Shown piece by piece: positions 21,115 to 31,721 of a stretch of DNA of 64,000 nucleotides. A program made the position numbers and the translations under genes. Positions within the stretch are counted from its first letter, which is position 1. Each line of letters opens with the position of its first letter. This DNA comes from Buchnera aphidicola (Sitobion avenae). GTDB lineage: Bacteria; Pseudomonadota; Gammaproteobacteria; Enterobacterales; Enterobacteriaceae. The stretch is taken from contig NZ_CP034855.1 in NCBI RefSeq assembly GCF_005082585.1, forward strand, positions 310,001 to 374,000, given 5' to 3'. The notes below the pieces were generated by a model. That model was given only the letters and a program-made list of their open reading frames with translations. It was not told where the DNA came from and made no database searches.

Positions 21115-23859
21115 ATGAAAAAAAATAAAATAGAATATTGGTTAAAATCTTCTTGGCTGTCTAGAGAAAATCAAAATTATATAGAAAAATTATATAAAAA
21201 TTTTTTAATAGATCCTGAATCTGTAGACCCTGTGTGGCATCAAGCATTTTTAGAATTTTCTGAAAATAAAGAGAATGCTGATAATATAAATGATAAAATA
21301 ACAAATGCATATTCAATTATTGATAAAGTTAATTGTATTATTCATTCATTTCGTACTCAAGGTTATAAGAAATCTTTAATTGATCCACTTCAATTAATAA
21401 AACAAAATGTGATTCAAGATTTAGATCTTTCATCTTATAAATTTACATCAGTAGAATTAAAAAAAAATATTAAAATTAATTTTAAAAATTGTAATAATTT
21501 TGAAACTAATATTATGAATTTATATGAAACATTATGTAAAATTTATTCAAATTCTATTGGTTTCGAATATATGTACATAGATAATTTATTAGAAAAAGAA
21601 TGGATTACAAATTATATAGAATCTTCTTTTTATAAAAATTTATTCAATATAGAAAACAAAATAAATTTTTTAAAAGAAATAACTTATGCTGAAACTTTAG
21701 AAAAATATATTGGAAAAAAATTTCCTGGTGCTAAACGTTTTTCTTTAGAAGGAGCAGAAACCTTAATTCCTATGTTACATGAAGTCATAAGATTCTCAAA
21801 AAAAAATAACGTATCTAAGATAATATTAGGAATGGCTCATAGAGGTAGATTAAATGTACTTGTTAATGTTTTAAATAAAAACCCAAAAATTTTATTTGAT
21901 GAATTTTATGGTGTAAATTTATTAAAAAAAATAAGTGGTGATGTTAAATATCATATGGGAGGAACTTCAGAAATAAGAGATGAAAAAAAAATAATATTTC
22001 ATATGGCATGTAATCCATCTCATCTAGAAATCATCAATCCTGTTATTGCAGGAATGGCTCGTTCTTATATTGATAAAGCAAAAAAAATAGACAATAACAT
22101 TTTACCTATTAGTATTCATGGAGATGCTGCTATTATTGGTCAAGGCATAGTACAAGAAACATTGAATATGTCTCAAACAAAAGGTTATAAAGTAGGAGGA
22201 ACTGTTCATATAGTTATTAATAATCAAATTGGATTTACTACTTCTAATCCTCAAAATCTTCGTTCAAGTCAATATTGCACTGATATTGCCAAAATAATTC
22301 AAGCGCCTATTTTTCATGTTAATGCAGATGATGTAGAAGCATCTATTTTTACCATCCAATTAGCTCTACATTTTAGAGAAAAATTTAAAAAGGATGTATT
22401 TATAGATTTAGTTTGTTATAGGCGTCATGGACATAATGAAGTAGATGAACCGTCCGTAACACAACCTGTAATGTATCATAAGATAAAAAATCATCCCACC
22501 GTAAGAAAAATATATTCTGATTTATTAATATCTAAAAAAATCATTACACCTGAACAAACTACAGAAATTATAAATCAATATTCTTCTAAATTAGAAATGG
22601 GTCAACATATTTTTTCAAGATCTAAAAAAATACATTTTAAAGATGAAAAATATTTAGAGCAAAAAAATATAAAAAAAATAAAAAAAATTATCAGATTGCC
22701 TGATTTACAAAATTTAGCTTGTTTAATTAATATTATTCCTGATTCAATTCAAATGCATTATCGAGTTAAAAAAATTTATCAAGAAAGATTGAAAATGGCT
22801 CAAGAATTAAGATTATTTGACTGGGGAGCAGCTGAAACATTAGCTTATGCAACAATTATTAATGAGGGATTTTCTTGTCGTATTTCTGGAGAGGATGTCA
22901 GTAGAGGTACTTTTTTTCATCGTCATGCCTGTATTCACAATCAAATCGATGGTTCTATTTACATTCCTTTAAATAATATTAGTGAAAAACAAGGAAAATT
23001 TCAAATTTGGGATTCTGTATTATCAGAAGAAGCAGTTTTAGCTTTTGAATATGGATATTCTTTATTTTCATCTGACACACTTACTATTTGGGAAGCTCAG
23101 TTTGGAGATTTTGTTAATGGTGCTCAAATAGTAATCGATCAATTTATAAGTTCTGGTGAACAAAAATGGAATAAAAAATCTAATTTAGTTCTTTTGCTAC
23201 CTCATGGTTATGAAGGACAAGGACCTGAGCATTCATCTTCTAGAATCGAGCGTTTTCTTCAGCTATGTGCAGAAAAAAATATGCAAATATGTGTACCTAC
23301 TACATCATCACAAATATTTCATATTTTACGAAAACAAGTATTTAATAAAATTCAAAAACCATTAATTATTTTTACTCCGAAATCTCTTTTAAGAAATCCT
23401 ATGGCAAATTCTTCTTTTGCAGCGCTTATTAATGGTAGATTTCAAAAAACAATAGATGATGAAATAGATAATATAAATAAAAAAGAAACACGTCTTATTT
23501 TTTGTTCAGGAAAAATATATTATGATTTATTACAAAATCGTCGTGAGAAAAAAATTAATTCTATTATATTGATTCGTATTGAACAATTATATCCATTTCC
23601 AGAAAATGATATATTAAAAATATTTAAAAAATATTTTTATATTAAAGAATATATATGGTGTCAAGAAGAACCATATAATCAAGGCGCATGGTTTTATATT
23701 AAAGATCATTTGAATAATATGTTACCATCATCTTCTTCATTAAAATATATTGGTCGTACATCTTCTGCTTCACCTGCTGTTGGTTATACTTCTATTCATA
23801 AAAAACAACAAGAAAAAATAATTTACGATGCATTAAATATCAATTTAATAATAGGATAA
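21115..23859 (+). CDS. sucA: 2-oxoglutarate dehydrogenase E1 component
   Basis: SucA is the thiamine-diphosphate E1 subunit that decarboxylates 2-oxoglutarate and passes succinyl groups to SucB. The 914 residues compare with 933 in E. coli. Active-site motifs [53 protein letters not shown] and [14 protein letters not shown] are intact. It sits 3 bp before sucB. None of the E. coli neighbours (sdhCDAB before, sucCD after) remains. In Buchnera this is an isolated TCA step that can supply succinyl-CoA for amino-acid synthesis. Confidence 0.98.
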   Translation: MKKNKIEYWLKSSWLSRENQNYIEKLYKNFLIDPESVDPVWHQAFLEFSENKENADNINDKITNAYSIIDKVNCIIHSFRTQGYKKSLIDPLQLIKQNVIQDLDLSSYKFTSVELKKNIKINFKNCNNFETNIMNLYETLCKIYSNSIGFEYMYIDNLLEKEWITNYIESSFYKNLFNIENKINFLKEITYAETLEKYIGKKFPGAKRFSLEGAETLIPMLHEVIRFSKKNNVSKIILGMAHRGRLNVLVNVLNKNPKILFDEFYGVNLLKKISGDVKYHMGGTSEIRDEKKIIFHMACNPSHLEIINPVIAGMARSYIDKAKKIDNNILPISIHGDAAIIGQGIVQETLNMSQTKGYKVGGTVHIVINNQIGFTTSNPQNLRSSQYCTDIAKIIQAPIFHVNADDVEASIFTIQLALHFREKFKKDVFIDLVCYRRHGHNEVDEPSVTQPVMYHKIKNHPTVRKIYSDLLISKKIITPEQTTEIINQYSSKLEMGQHIFSRSKKIHFKDEKYLEQKNIKKIKKIIRLPDLQNLACLINIIPDSIQMHYRVKKIYQERLKMAQELRLFDWGAAETLAYATIINEGFSCRISGEDVSRGTFFHRHACIHNQIDGSIYIPLNNISEKQGKFQIWDSVLSEEAVLAFEYGYSLFSSDTLTIWEAQFGDFVNGAQIVIDQFISSGEQKWNKKSNLVLLLPHGYEGQGPEHSSSRIERFLQLCAEKNMQICVPTTSSQIFHILRKQVFNKIQKPLIIFTPKSLLRNPMANSSFAALINGRFQKTIDDEIDNINKKETRLIFCSGKIYYDLLQNRREKKINSIILIRIEQLYPFPENDILKIFKKYFYIKEYIWCQEEPYNQGAWFYIKDHLNNMLPSSSSLKYIGRTSSASPAVGYTSIHKKQQEKIIYDALNINLIIG

Positions 23860-23862
23860 ATA

Positions 23863-25134
23863 ATGAAAGCAATAAATATTCTTGTTCCAGATTTACCAGA
23901 ATCCATCAATGATGCAACAGTAATAAAATGGTATAAAAAAATAGGAGATAAAGTTTTTTATGATGATAATATAGTTGATATTGAAACAGATAAAGTAATG
24001 TTAGAAGTATCTTCTCCGTGTGATGGAATATTAGAAATAATTCTTGAAGAAGAAGGGAAAATAGTTAAATCACAACAAATACTGGGACAAATAAATCAAA
24101 TTAGTGATATTGATAATAATGTTTGTAATGATCACATTCTAGAACAAGAAAATCATTTATTAAATGAAAAAAAAATTTTTATAAACAAAGAAAAAGAAGC
24201 AATATTAACACCTATCTCCCAAGATAATCAAAAAAATTTTTTTACGCCATCTATGAGACGAGCAATTAAACTACAAAATATTAATAATAATTGTTCTGTA
24301 AATACAAATGTAGAAACAGGTAATAAAATTAATCATGTTGTAAATATTGCCAAAACAAAAGAACAAGAATTAGATAAAAATCTATCGAATCATGATGTAT
24401 TAGATCTAAAGAAGAGTCATGAAAAACAAAATAATCATTTTGAATATAGAGTAAAAATGACTCGATTAAGACAAAGAATCGCGGAACGCTTACTATATAG
24501 TAAGAATAATACAGCCATGCTGACAACTTTTAACGAAGTTAATATGAATTCAATAATACTTTTACGTAAAAAGTATGGAGAGGACTTTAAAAAAAAATAC
24601 AACATTAAAATTGGTTTTATGTCTTTTTTTGTAAAAGCAGTAGTTCAAGGATTAAAGAATTTCCCAGAAATAAATGCTTATATAGATGAAACTGATATAG
24701 TTTTTTATAAGAATTTTGATATAAGTATCGCTATTTCAACACCTAGAGGTTTAATAACACCAGTATTAAGAAATGCTGATAAAATGTCTATGTCAGAAAT
24801 AGAAAAAAAAATAAAAGAATTTTCCATTAAGGGATTTCAAAACAAAATTAATATTAAAGAATTAATAGGCGGTAATTTCACTATTACTAATGCTGGTGTT
24901 TTTGGCTCATTACTATCTACACCTATTATTAACCCTCCTCAAACAGCTATATTAGGTATTCACGCTATTCAAGAACGCGCAGTCGTTATTGACGGAAAAA
25001 TTAAAATTCTTCCAATGATGTATCTTGCATTATCTTACGACCATCGTTTGATAGATGGAAAAGAATCAGTGGGTTTTTTAATAAATATAAAAAACATATT
25101 AGAAGATTTTACTCGTCTTTCTATTGATATTTAA
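23863..25134 (+). CDS. sucB: Dihydrolipoyl succinyltransferase (E2 of 2-oxoglutarate dehydrogenase)
   Basis: SucB is the core of the complex. The lipoyl domain spans about residues 1-78, with lipoylated K44 in IETDKVMLE. The catalytic domain begins at about 200 and ends with [11 protein letters not shown] (H394, D398). Between them a peripheral-subunit-binding domain starts normally ([15 protein letters not shown]), but its core motif GTGVGGR...DV is replaced by NTNVETGNK...VV, so the E3-binding surface looks eroded. The length of 423 is slightly above E. coli (405) because the linkers are longer. A terminator follows. Confidence 0.97.
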   Translation: MKAINILVPDLPESINDATVIKWYKKIGDKVFYDDNIVDIETDKVMLEVSSPCDGILEIILEEEGKIVKSQQILGQINQISDIDNNVCNDHILEQENHLLNEKKIFINKEKEAILTPISQDNQKNFFTPSMRRAIKLQNINNNCSVNTNVETGNKINHVVNIAKTKEQELDKNLSNHDVLDLKKSHEKQNNHFEYRVKMTRLRQRIAERLLYSKNNTAMLTTFNEVNMNSIILLRKKYGEDFKKKYNIKIGFMSFFVKAVVQGLKNFPEINAYIDETDIVFYKNFDISIAISTPRGLITPVLRNADKMSMSEIEKKIKEFSIKGFQNKINIKELIGGNFTITNAGVFGSLLSTPIINPPQTAILGIHAIQERAVVIDGKIKILPMMYLALSYDHRLIDGKESVGFLINIKNILEDFTRLSIDI

Positions 25135-25169
25135 AAAATATTTTTTATGGTTTGATATTAGTATACTTT

Positions 25170-25214
25170 AAAAGTACAGTAATTAAACTCTTTCTAAACT
25201 GTACTTTTATTTTT
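25170..25214 (+). terminator. Rho-independent terminator of sucAB
   Basis: AAAAGTACAGT (25170-25180) pairs perfectly with ACTGTACTTTT (25198-25208) around a 17-nt loop. ATTTTTA follows. It lies 35 bp after the sucB stop. Confidence 0.75.
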
Positions 25215-25292
25215 ATATTTAAAAATAAACAAAAAATTGGTTCTTTCTATTGAAATATAAAAACCACACAAATAACAAAAAGCAGAAGAAAA

Positions 25293-25988
25293 ATGAAAAT
25301 CAATAAAGTTGTTCTAATTAGACATGGTCAAAGTGAATGGAACGAACTCAATAAATTTACCGGATGGCACGATGCTAAGTTATCTCAAAAAGGAAAAGAT
25401 GAAGCAAAAGCTGCAGCTGTTTTATTAAAACAAAAAAATTTTTTTTTCGACTATGCGCATACATCTGTATTAAAAAGAGCAATTCATACTTTGGGATATA
25501 TTTTAGACATACTCAATCAAAATTGGTTATTAGTTGAAAAATCTTGGCGTTTAAATGAAAGACATTATGGTGCATTAGAAGGATTAAACAAAGATGAAGT
25601 AATTGAAAAATACGGACAAAAAAAAGTTATGTTATGGAGAAGAAGTTTCGATATTATACCACCTCAGATTAATATCAAAGACAAACGTTTTCCAGGGAAT
25701 GATGTACGATATTCTCATTTAAAAATTAATGATATTCCTCTTGGAGAAAGTTTAGAAATCACTGCAAAAAGAGTTATTCCTTATTGGAATAAAATTATTT
25801 TTCCTCAATTAAAAAATAATAAAAAAATACTTATTGTGGCACATGGAAATTCTTTGCGTGCTTTAATACAATATTTAAATAAAATAGATAATAAAGAAAT
25901 TTTAAAGTTAGATATACCTACTGCTACACCTATTATTTTAGATTTTGATAAAGAAAGCAATCCAATTAAATGGTACTACTTAAAATAA
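25293..25988 (+). CDS. gpmA: 2,3-bisphosphoglycerate-dependent phosphoglycerate mutase
   Basis: GpmA interconverts 3- and 2-phosphoglycerate. The phospho-histidine is H11 in [10 protein letters not shown], and [14 protein letters not shown] and [10 protein letters not shown] complete the site. At 231 residues it is about 19 shorter than E. coli GpmA (250). It stops right after NPIKWYYLK, so the flexible C-terminal tail is gone. The catalytic core is complete. Confidence 0.97.
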   Translation: MKINKVVLIRHGQSEWNELNKFTGWHDAKLSQKGKDEAKAAAVLLKQKNFFFDYAHTSVLKRAIHTLGYILDILNQNWLLVEKSWRLNERHYGALEGLNKDEVIEKYGQKKVMLWRRSFDIIPPQINIKDKRFPGNDVRYSHLKINDIPLGESLEITAKRVIPYWNKIIFPQLKNNKKILIVAHGNSLRALIQYLNKIDNKEILKLDIPTATPIILDFDKESNPIKWYYLK

Positions 25989-26146
25989 TTTTATTTTAAA
26001 AAATATTTATTAATTTTTATATCCCCTAAAATTTAAATGCTAAACTGATGCAGTTATATTTAAAATAAAATTAATATTAAAAAATATCAATATGTTTTTT
26101 ATAGTAAAGAGAAAAAAATTATAGAAGTTAAAAAAAAGAGGTTCTA

Positions 26147-27109
26147 ATGATTAAAAAAATTGGAGTCTTAACTAGTGGTGGAGATGCTCCAGGGATGAAT
26201 GCTGCAATTAGAGGAGTTGTTCGAACAGCACTTAGTGAGAAATTAGAAGTATTTGGAGTTTATGATGGATATTTGGGCTTATATGAAAATCGCATGGTAA
26301 ATCTTGATAGATACAGTGTATCCGATATGATTAATAGAGGAGGAACATTTTTAGGATCAGCTAGATTTTCTAGCTTTTATAAAGATGAAATACGCTCTAT
26401 CGCAGTACAAAATCTAAAAAAAAGGAAAATAGATGCTCTTGTTGTAATTGGAGGAGATGGATCTTACGTAGGAGCTCAAAAATTAACAGAAATGGGTGTT
26501 CCATGTATTAGCATTCCAGGTACTATAGATAACGATGTATCAGGTACTGATTACACAATAGGTTATTTCACTGCTTTGCAGACAGTAGTTGAAGCTATTG
26601 ATCGATTACGCGACACTTCATCTTCACATCAACGTATTTCTATTGTAGAAGTAATGGGTCGATATTGTGGGGATTTAACCTTAGCGGCAGCTATTGCTGG
26701 TGGATGTGAATTTATTGTGTTACCGGAAATCGACTATAAAAAAGAAGAACTAGTTGTTGAAATACAAGCAGGTATCGCTAAAGGGAAAAAACACGCCATC
26801 GTTGCAATAACAGAATATATTTGTGATGTAGAAGAATTGGCACAATATATTGAAAAAAAAACTAATCGAGAGACTAGAGCTACAATACTTGGACATATTC
26901 AAAGAGGTGGAGCACCTGTAGTATATGATCGTATATTAGCTTCAAGAATGGGTGCATATTCAGTTGAATTATTAATCAAAGGTCATCAAGGACAATGCGT
27001 GGGAATTCAAAATGAAAAAATGGTTTTTAATGATATAAAAAGTGTACTAAAAAATATGAAGCGTACTTTCAAAAAAGATTGGTTAATTACTGCTAAAAAG
27101 TTATACTAA
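26147..27109 (+). CDS. pfkA: 6-phosphofructokinase I
   Basis: PfkA commits fructose-6-phosphate to glycolysis. The length of 320 equals E. coli PfkA. ATP-binding [18 protein letters not shown] is N-terminal, the catalytic TIDND is in [14 protein letters not shown], and substrate motifs VEVMGRYCG and ILGHIQRGG are intact. A GAGG Shine-Dalgarno lies 8 bp upstream. A GC-containing terminator follows directly after the stop. Confidence 0.98.
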   Translation: MIKKIGVLTSGGDAPGMNAAIRGVVRTALSEKLEVFGVYDGYLGLYENRMVNLDRYSVSDMINRGGTFLGSARFSSFYKDEIRSIAVQNLKKRKIDALVVIGGDGSYVGAQKLTEMGVPCISIPGTIDNDVSGTDYTIGYFTALQTVVEAIDRLRDTSSSHQRISIVEVMGRYCGDLTLAAAIAGGCEFIVLPEIDYKKEELVVEIQAGIAKGKKHAIVAITEYICDVEELAQYIEKKTNRETRATILGHIQRGGAPVVYDRILASRMGAYSVELLIKGHQGQCVGIQNEKMVFNDIKSVLKNMKRTFKKDWLITAKKLY

Positions 27110-27114
27110 TATAA

Positions 27115-27148
27115 AATTAGTGCCGGTATTACCGGCGCTCTAATTTTT
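27115..27148 (+). terminator. Rho-independent terminator of pfkA
   Basis: GTGCCGG (27120-27126) pairs with CCGGCGC (27132-27138), with one G-T wobble and a 5-nt loop. The outer ATTAG and CTAAT can extend the stem, and TTTTT follows. The GC-rich stem is striking in this genome. Confidence 0.85.
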
Positions 27149-27175
27149 AAACAAATAAATACAGGTTTTTAAAAA

Positions 27176-27966
27176 ATGAAAATTTATAAAAAAAAAACAT
27201 TATAAAACAATGTTTTTTTGAGTTTTTCGGAACAGGTTTAGTAATATTTTTTGGTACGGGCTGTTTAGCCGCTTCAAAATTGACAAATATTAGTTTTAAT
27301 CCGTTTGAAATTAGTTGTATTTGGGGCTTTTCGGTATCTATATCAATTTATTTTAGTTCTTCAATATCTGGAGCTCACTTAAATCCAGCGATTACTATTT
27401 TTTTATGGTTATCTTCTAGATTTAATAAAAGAAAGGTATTACCGTACATCACATCTCAAATACTAGGTTCTTTTTTTTTTACAATGATAGTCTATTATTT
27501 TTATAATAATTTATTAATTTCGTTTGAAAAAACAAACAATATTGTAAGAGGTACAAAAGAAAGTATTAATTTAGCTTCTATTTTTTGTGTATACCCTAAC
27601 TATAATAATAGTTTTATTTCTGATTTTATAATAGAAATTTTTTCAACTGCATTTTTTATGATTGTTCTATTAGAATTTAATAATAGAGATAATTATTGCT
27701 TGTATAAAAAATCTATTGCGCCTATTTTAATAGGAATTTTAGTTTTTATGATTAATTTAGTTATAAACCCCTTAAACAATATAAGTTTAAATCCGGCACG
27801 TGATTTAGGTCCTAAAATATTTCTTAGTTTAAATGGATGGGGTATTTTATCTTTTACTGGAGGAAATCACAATATTCTTTATTGCTTAATTCCTTCAATA
27901 GGACCAATTTTAGGTGCTAATTTAGGTGGTTGGATACATAAAAAACTAATTGATAATAATAGTTAA
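27176..27966 (+). pseudogene. glpF: Glycerol facilitator GlpF, frameshifted at an A10 tract near the start
   Basis: GlpF is an aquaglyceroporin of the inner membrane. The ATG at 27176 opens MKIYKKK and then runs into a stop after nine codons. After the run of ten A (27188-27197) the +1-shifted frame reads IIKQCFFEFFGTGLVIFFGTG and continues to a stop at 27966, matching E. coli GlpF throughout. Both pore motifs are intact (SGAHLNPAIT and SLNPARDLGP), and six membrane segments can be traced. One extra A would give a single frame of 263 residues (E. coli 281). Without it, a TTG at 27280 could start only a version lacking the first membrane helix. It may be a young pseudogene, a gene rescued by transcript slippage, or a homopolymer sequencing error. 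Confidence 0.85.
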
Positions 27967-27977
27967 TTTTTTTTATA

Positions 27978-28742
27978 TTAAATAATATCATGAGTTATTT
28001 TGATAATTTTTAAGAACTCTTGAGGACTTAAAGATGCATTTCCGATTAAAAAACCATTTATATCTGGTTGTTCAAGAAATTTTTTTATATTAGAACAATT
28101 AACAGAACCACCATATTGAACTATTATATCATTTATATTCATAAAATCATGTTTTTCAATATGATTTTTTATAAATTTATGTATTAATTGCACATATTCT
28201 GGATCAGCTGATAAACCTGTTCCAATAGCCCAAACAGGTTCATAAGCAATTATTGCATTCTTAAAGACTAGTTTTTTTGATTTTTTTAATATACAATTTA
28301 ATTGTTCTTGAATTACTTGTTTAGTGCACCCATATTTTTTATCTTTTTCTGTTTCACCTACGCACAAAATAGGTATCAAATTTTCTTTTTTGATTAAAAA
28401 AAATTTCTTTGCAATAGTATCATTATTTTCATTATGTAGAAAACGTCTTTCGGAATGTCCAATAATAACATATTTTACACCTATATCTTGTAACATTAAA
28501 ACAGAAGTTTCACCAGTAAATGAACCTTTTAAATTTATATCTACGTTTTGTGCACCAATAAAAATATTCATATTACTTATATTTTTATTTACTTCTTTTA
28601 GGTATATCGTCGGAGGTGCAATAATAATAGTTTTTTTTTCTAAATATATTGATGAATGAAACTTTAAATATTCAAAAAATCTGGAGATCATGTTTATACT
28701 ACCATTTAATTTCCAGTTAGCTACAATGACAAAATTTCTCAT
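27978..28742 (-). CDS. tpiA: Triosephosphate isomerase
   Basis: TpiA interconverts DHAP and glyceraldehyde-3-phosphate. The 254 residues match E. coli (255). The catalytic lysine lies in NWKLNGS (residue 11), the histidine in IIGHSERR and the glutamate in AYEPVWAIGTG, with YGGSV and LIGNASL near the end. Nine A encode part of LEKKT and leave the frame open. It converges with glpF across 11 bp. Confidence 0.98.
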   Translation of the reverse strand: MRNFVIVANWKLNGSINMISRFFEYLKFHSSIYLEKKTIIIAPPTIYLKEVNKNISNMNIFIGAQNVDINLKGSFTGETSVLMLQDIGVKYVIIGHSERRFLHNENNDTIAKKFFLIKKENLIPILCVGETEKDKKYGCTKQVIQEQLNCILKKSKKLVFKNAIIAYEPVWAIGTGLSADPEYVQLIHKFIKNHIEKHDFMNINDIIVQYGGSVNCSNIKKFLEQPDINGFLIGNASLSPQEFLKIIKITHDII

Positions 28743-28772
28743 TTTTTCACCTTAATAAAGTTTTTATAATTA

Positions 28773-28820
28773 TAGAAACTAAGCTTTTTTTATAAAGAAA
28801 TTATATAAACTTAGTTTCTA
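28773..28820. repeat. 11-bp inverted repeat between ihfB and tpiA
   Basis: TAGAAACTAAG (28773-28783) is exactly complementary to CTTAGTTTCTA (28810-28820), with a 26-nt AT-rich loop. It lies just after ihfB in the transcription direction (minus strand) and before tpiA. It could terminate the rpsA-ihfB transcript, though the T-run after it is interrupted. Confidence 0.5.
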
Positions 28821-28842
28821 CTTTAAAGAATATTAAAAGATG

Positions 28843-29127
28843 TTACTTGTATATATTTGCTCGATCTCGTAGTTTTTTTCCTGGTTTAAAATAAGGAACA
28901 TATTTTTCATTTAATTTAACTATTCTTCCAGTTTTAGGATTTCGACCAATACGAGACGAACGATAATGTAATGAAAAACTACCAAATCCTCGGATTTCAA
29001 TTCTGTGCCCCTGTATCAACGATGTAGTCATATGTTCTAACATTTCTTTTGTCGCAAGCTCTATCATTTTATTTGACATCTGAATTCTTTGTTCAGAAAT
29101 TCTTTCGAATAATTCTGACTTTGTCAT
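28843..29127 (-). CDS. ihfB: Integration host factor subunit beta
   Basis: IhfB (HimD) is half of the DNA-bending heterodimer. The 94 residues equal the E. coli length. The DNA-contacting arm reads [12 protein letters not shown], with the prolines expected to intercalate DNA, and [10 protein letters not shown] closes the protein. It follows rpsA by 90 bp, as in E. coli. The partner IhfA is not in this window. Confidence 0.97.
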   Translation of the reverse strand: MTKSELFERISEQRIQMSNKMIELATKEMLEHMTTSLIQGHRIEIRGFGSFSLHYRSSRIGRNPKTGRIVKLNEKYVPYFKPGKKLRDRANIYK

Positions 29128-29217
29128 AAATCCCCTATGTTTTATAAACTTTAAAAATTTATTAATTTTTTATATTCTAATAAAAGTTATAGAAAAAATA
29201 TTCTCTATAAAAAATGA

Positions 29218-30894
29218 TTATTCAGTATTTTTAGCTGCTTTAAATGCTTCTGTCATAACATTAGAAAAAGCATCATCATTTGTTTTATTATTAGATGGAA
29301 CTACTACATCTTTTTTTTCATTTTCATCTACAGTGTGCATTACAAGATAAATTATTCTATTTTTTCGATCAAAACTAGATATTTTAACTAGAATTTCATC
29401 TTTGACTTTTAAGTTATTTATTGTTTGTTCAGAATGCGTATGAGAAATATCAGATAATTTTATAATACCATCCAAATGTTCGGGTAATTTTACAATAATA
29501 TTTTTTTTATCTACAGACTTGATTATTCCAGTAATAATTGTGCTTTTTTTATGATTTGTGATATATAGATTAAAAGGATCCTCTTCTAACTGCTTAATTC
29601 CTAAAGATATACGTTCTCTTTCCGCATCAACTTGAAGAACTACAGCAGAAATTTCATCATTCTTTTTATATTTTTTAACGGCTTCTTCACCAGATATTGT
29701 CCAAGAAATATCAGATAAATGCACTAATCCGTCAATACCTCCATTTAAACCAATAAAAATACCAAAATCTGTAATAGATTTTATTTTCCCAATAACATGG
29801 ATACCTTTTTTATGAGTTTCAGAAAACTCTTTCCATGGATTAATTTTACATTGTTTTAAACCAAGGGAAATGCGACGACGTTCTTCATCTATATCCAACA
29901 CCATTACTTCAACGATATCATTAACCATCACTACTTTTGATGGATGAATGTTTTTATTGGTCCAATCCATTTCAGATACATGTACAAGACCTTCTACCCC
30001 TTCTTCAATTTCTACAAAACATCCATAATCTGTTAAGTTTGTCACACGTCCAGTTAATTTAGTTTCTTCAGGATAACGCTTAGAAATTGCTATCCATGGA
30101 TCTTCACCTAATTGTTTTAATCCCAGTGATACGCGAGTTCTTTCTCTATCAAATTTTAAAATCTTAATATTAATTTCATCACCTACATTTACTATTTCAC
30201 TGGGGTGTTTAACTCTTTTCCAAGCCATATCAGTAATATGTAAAAGACCATCTACACCGCCTAGATCTACAAAAGCTCCATAATCAGTTAAGTTTTTTAC
30301 AATACCCTTAATATGCATTCCTTCTTGTAAATTTTCTAATAATTGATCTCTTTCTGCACTATTTTCTGATTCAATAACAGCTCTGCGTGAAACAACAACA
30401 TTATTACGTTTTTGGTCTAATTTTATTACTTTAAATTCTAATTCTTTTCCTTCAAGATGTACTGTTTCTCGAACTGGACGAATATCTACTAAAGAACCTG
30501 GTAAAAATGCTCGTATATCATTTAGTTCAACAGTAAAACCACCTTTAACTTTCCCGTTAATAATTCCAATAACTGTTTCTGATTTTTCATGAGCTTGTTC
30601 TAATATCAACCATGCTTCATGACGTTTTGCTTTTTCACGAGATAAAAGTGTTTCTCCAAATCCATCTTCAATAGCATCTAAAGCAACATCAATTTCATCC
30701 CCTACATTTACATCTAAAAAACCTTGAGAATTTTTAAATTGTTCAGCAGGAATGGCAGATTCAGATTTAAGACCTGCATCAACTAACACTATATCTTTTT
30801 CTATAGAAACGACAGTGCCCCGAATAATAGAGCCTGGACGAGTTTTAATTTCTTTTAACGATTCTTCAAATAATTGAGCAAAAGATTCATTCAT
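29218..30894 (-). CDS. rpsA: 30S ribosomal protein S1
   Basis: S1 binds mRNA leaders and unfolds them on the 30S subunit. The 558 residues (E. coli 557) hold six S1/OB repeats. Repeats 3-6 are marked by recurring G-V..[24 protein letters not shown] motifs beginning near residues 195, 280, 365 and 450. No Shine-Dalgarno stands before the ATG: the 20 bases upstream are only A and T. E. coli rpsA is also translated without a strong one, from a structured leader under autogenous control. A hairpin 40 nt upstream may be the counterpart. Confidence 0.98.
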   Translation of the reverse strand: MNESFAQLFEESLKEIKTRPGSIIRGTVVSIEKDIVLVDAGLKSESAIPAEQFKNSQGFLDVNVGDEIDVALDAIEDGFGETLLSREKAKRHEAWLILEQAHEKSETVIGIINGKVKGGFTVELNDIRAFLPGSLVDIRPVRETVHLEGKELEFKVIKLDQKRNNVVVSRRAVIESENSAERDQLLENLQEGMHIKGIVKNLTDYGAFVDLGGVDGLLHITDMAWKRVKHPSEIVNVGDEINIKILKFDRERTRVSLGLKQLGEDPWIAISKRYPEETKLTGRVTNLTDYGCFVEIEEGVEGLVHVSEMDWTNKNIHPSKVVMVNDIVEVMVLDIDEERRRISLGLKQCKINPWKEFSETHKKGIHVIGKIKSITDFGIFIGLNGGIDGLVHLSDISWTISGEEAVKKYKKNDEISAVVLQVDAERERISLGIKQLEEDPFNLYITNHKKSTIITGIIKSVDKKNIIVKLPEHLDGIIKLSDISHTHSEQTINNLKVKDEILVKISSFDRKNRIIYLVMHTVDENEKKDVVVPSNNKTNDDAFSNVMTEAFKAAKNTE

Positions 30895-30933
30895 ATTAAT
30901 AATTTTAAAAAATCTTTATTAAACGTTCATCTT

Positions 30934-30955
30934 AACTTCATGTTAAAATGAGGTT
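30934..30955 (-). promoter_or_regulatory. Hairpin in the rpsA leader, candidate S1 autoregulatory element
   Basis: On the minus strand AACCTCAT pairs with ATGAAGTT around a 6-nt loop (8 bp, one G-U). It ends 40 nt before the rpsA ATG, in a leader that lacks a Shine-Dalgarno. In gamma-proteobacteria rpsA leaders fold into hairpins that allow S1-dependent initiation and autorepression. The match is by position and shape only. Confidence 0.4.
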
Positions 30956-31016
30956 ATTTTTATGTATCTTATAATAATCCCTATTAAAAGAGTGTCATAT
31001 GCAAAAAATATATTAA

Positions 31017-31681
31017 TTATTTAACTATTTTTTTTATATTTTTAATAATATATTGCATTAAAGTTTTTACGACTTCTGATAAACTCATATCAGTAGAATC
31101 TAATATTATAGCATTTTTTGCTATGCATAAAGGAGAAATTAATCGATTTTGATCACGTTCATCACGAATCTTCATTTTTAAAAACAATTCATGAAAATCA
31201 ATATAATGACCATTTTTTCTTAATTCTATAATTCTTCTATTTACACGCACTTTTAAATCAGCTTTTAAAAAAAATTTAATCATAGCATCTGGAAATACTA
31301 CTGTACCCATATCACGTCCTTCTGCTATTAAACCCGGAAGACATGGCACACACCTTTGTTTTTTTAGTAAAATTTCTCTAACACGAGGATATACTGATAA
31401 TTGAGAAGCAACCTCGCTAATGTTCTCAAGATTTTTTGAGTTGTAAAAATCATTTAGAGTTTTTTTTTAATTAACGAATAATCTAAATTATTTAATAAAT
31501 TAACTATATCTTCTTCAAGAATAGAAATATTTTTTTTCAATGCTAAAAACGCTATTAATCGATAAATGTTGCCTGATTCTAACAACGCCCAATTTAACTT
31601 ATTTGCTATTATTTTAGAAAGTGTGCTTTTTCCTACACCACTTGGACCATCAATAGTAATAACAGGGATTTTATTTATCAT
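31017..31681 (-). pseudogene. cmk: Cytidylate kinase Cmk, frameshifted at an A9 tract (probably still functional)
   Basis: Cmk phosphorylates CMP and dCMP. The first frame starts at 31681 with the P-loop DGPSGVGKST and the CMP motif LLESGNIYR, then stops after 75 codons at 31454, just past a run of nine A (complement of 31460-31468). One additional A would join it to the downstream frame through TLNDFYNSKNLE and EVASQLSVYPRVREILL, then GLIAEGRDMGTVVFPDA, KIRDERDQNR and LDSTDMS, to the stop at 31017. That gives 221 residues (E. coli 227). Both halves are well conserved and all lid and CMP-binding motifs remain. It lies in the usual aroA-cmk-rpsA order. I favour rescue by transcriptional slippage; sequencing error or a recent pseudogene are the alternatives. 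Confidence 0.88.
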
Positions 31682-31721
31682 ATTTTATCTTTAATGTATA
31701 AAAAATTATTAAAAAATTTTA

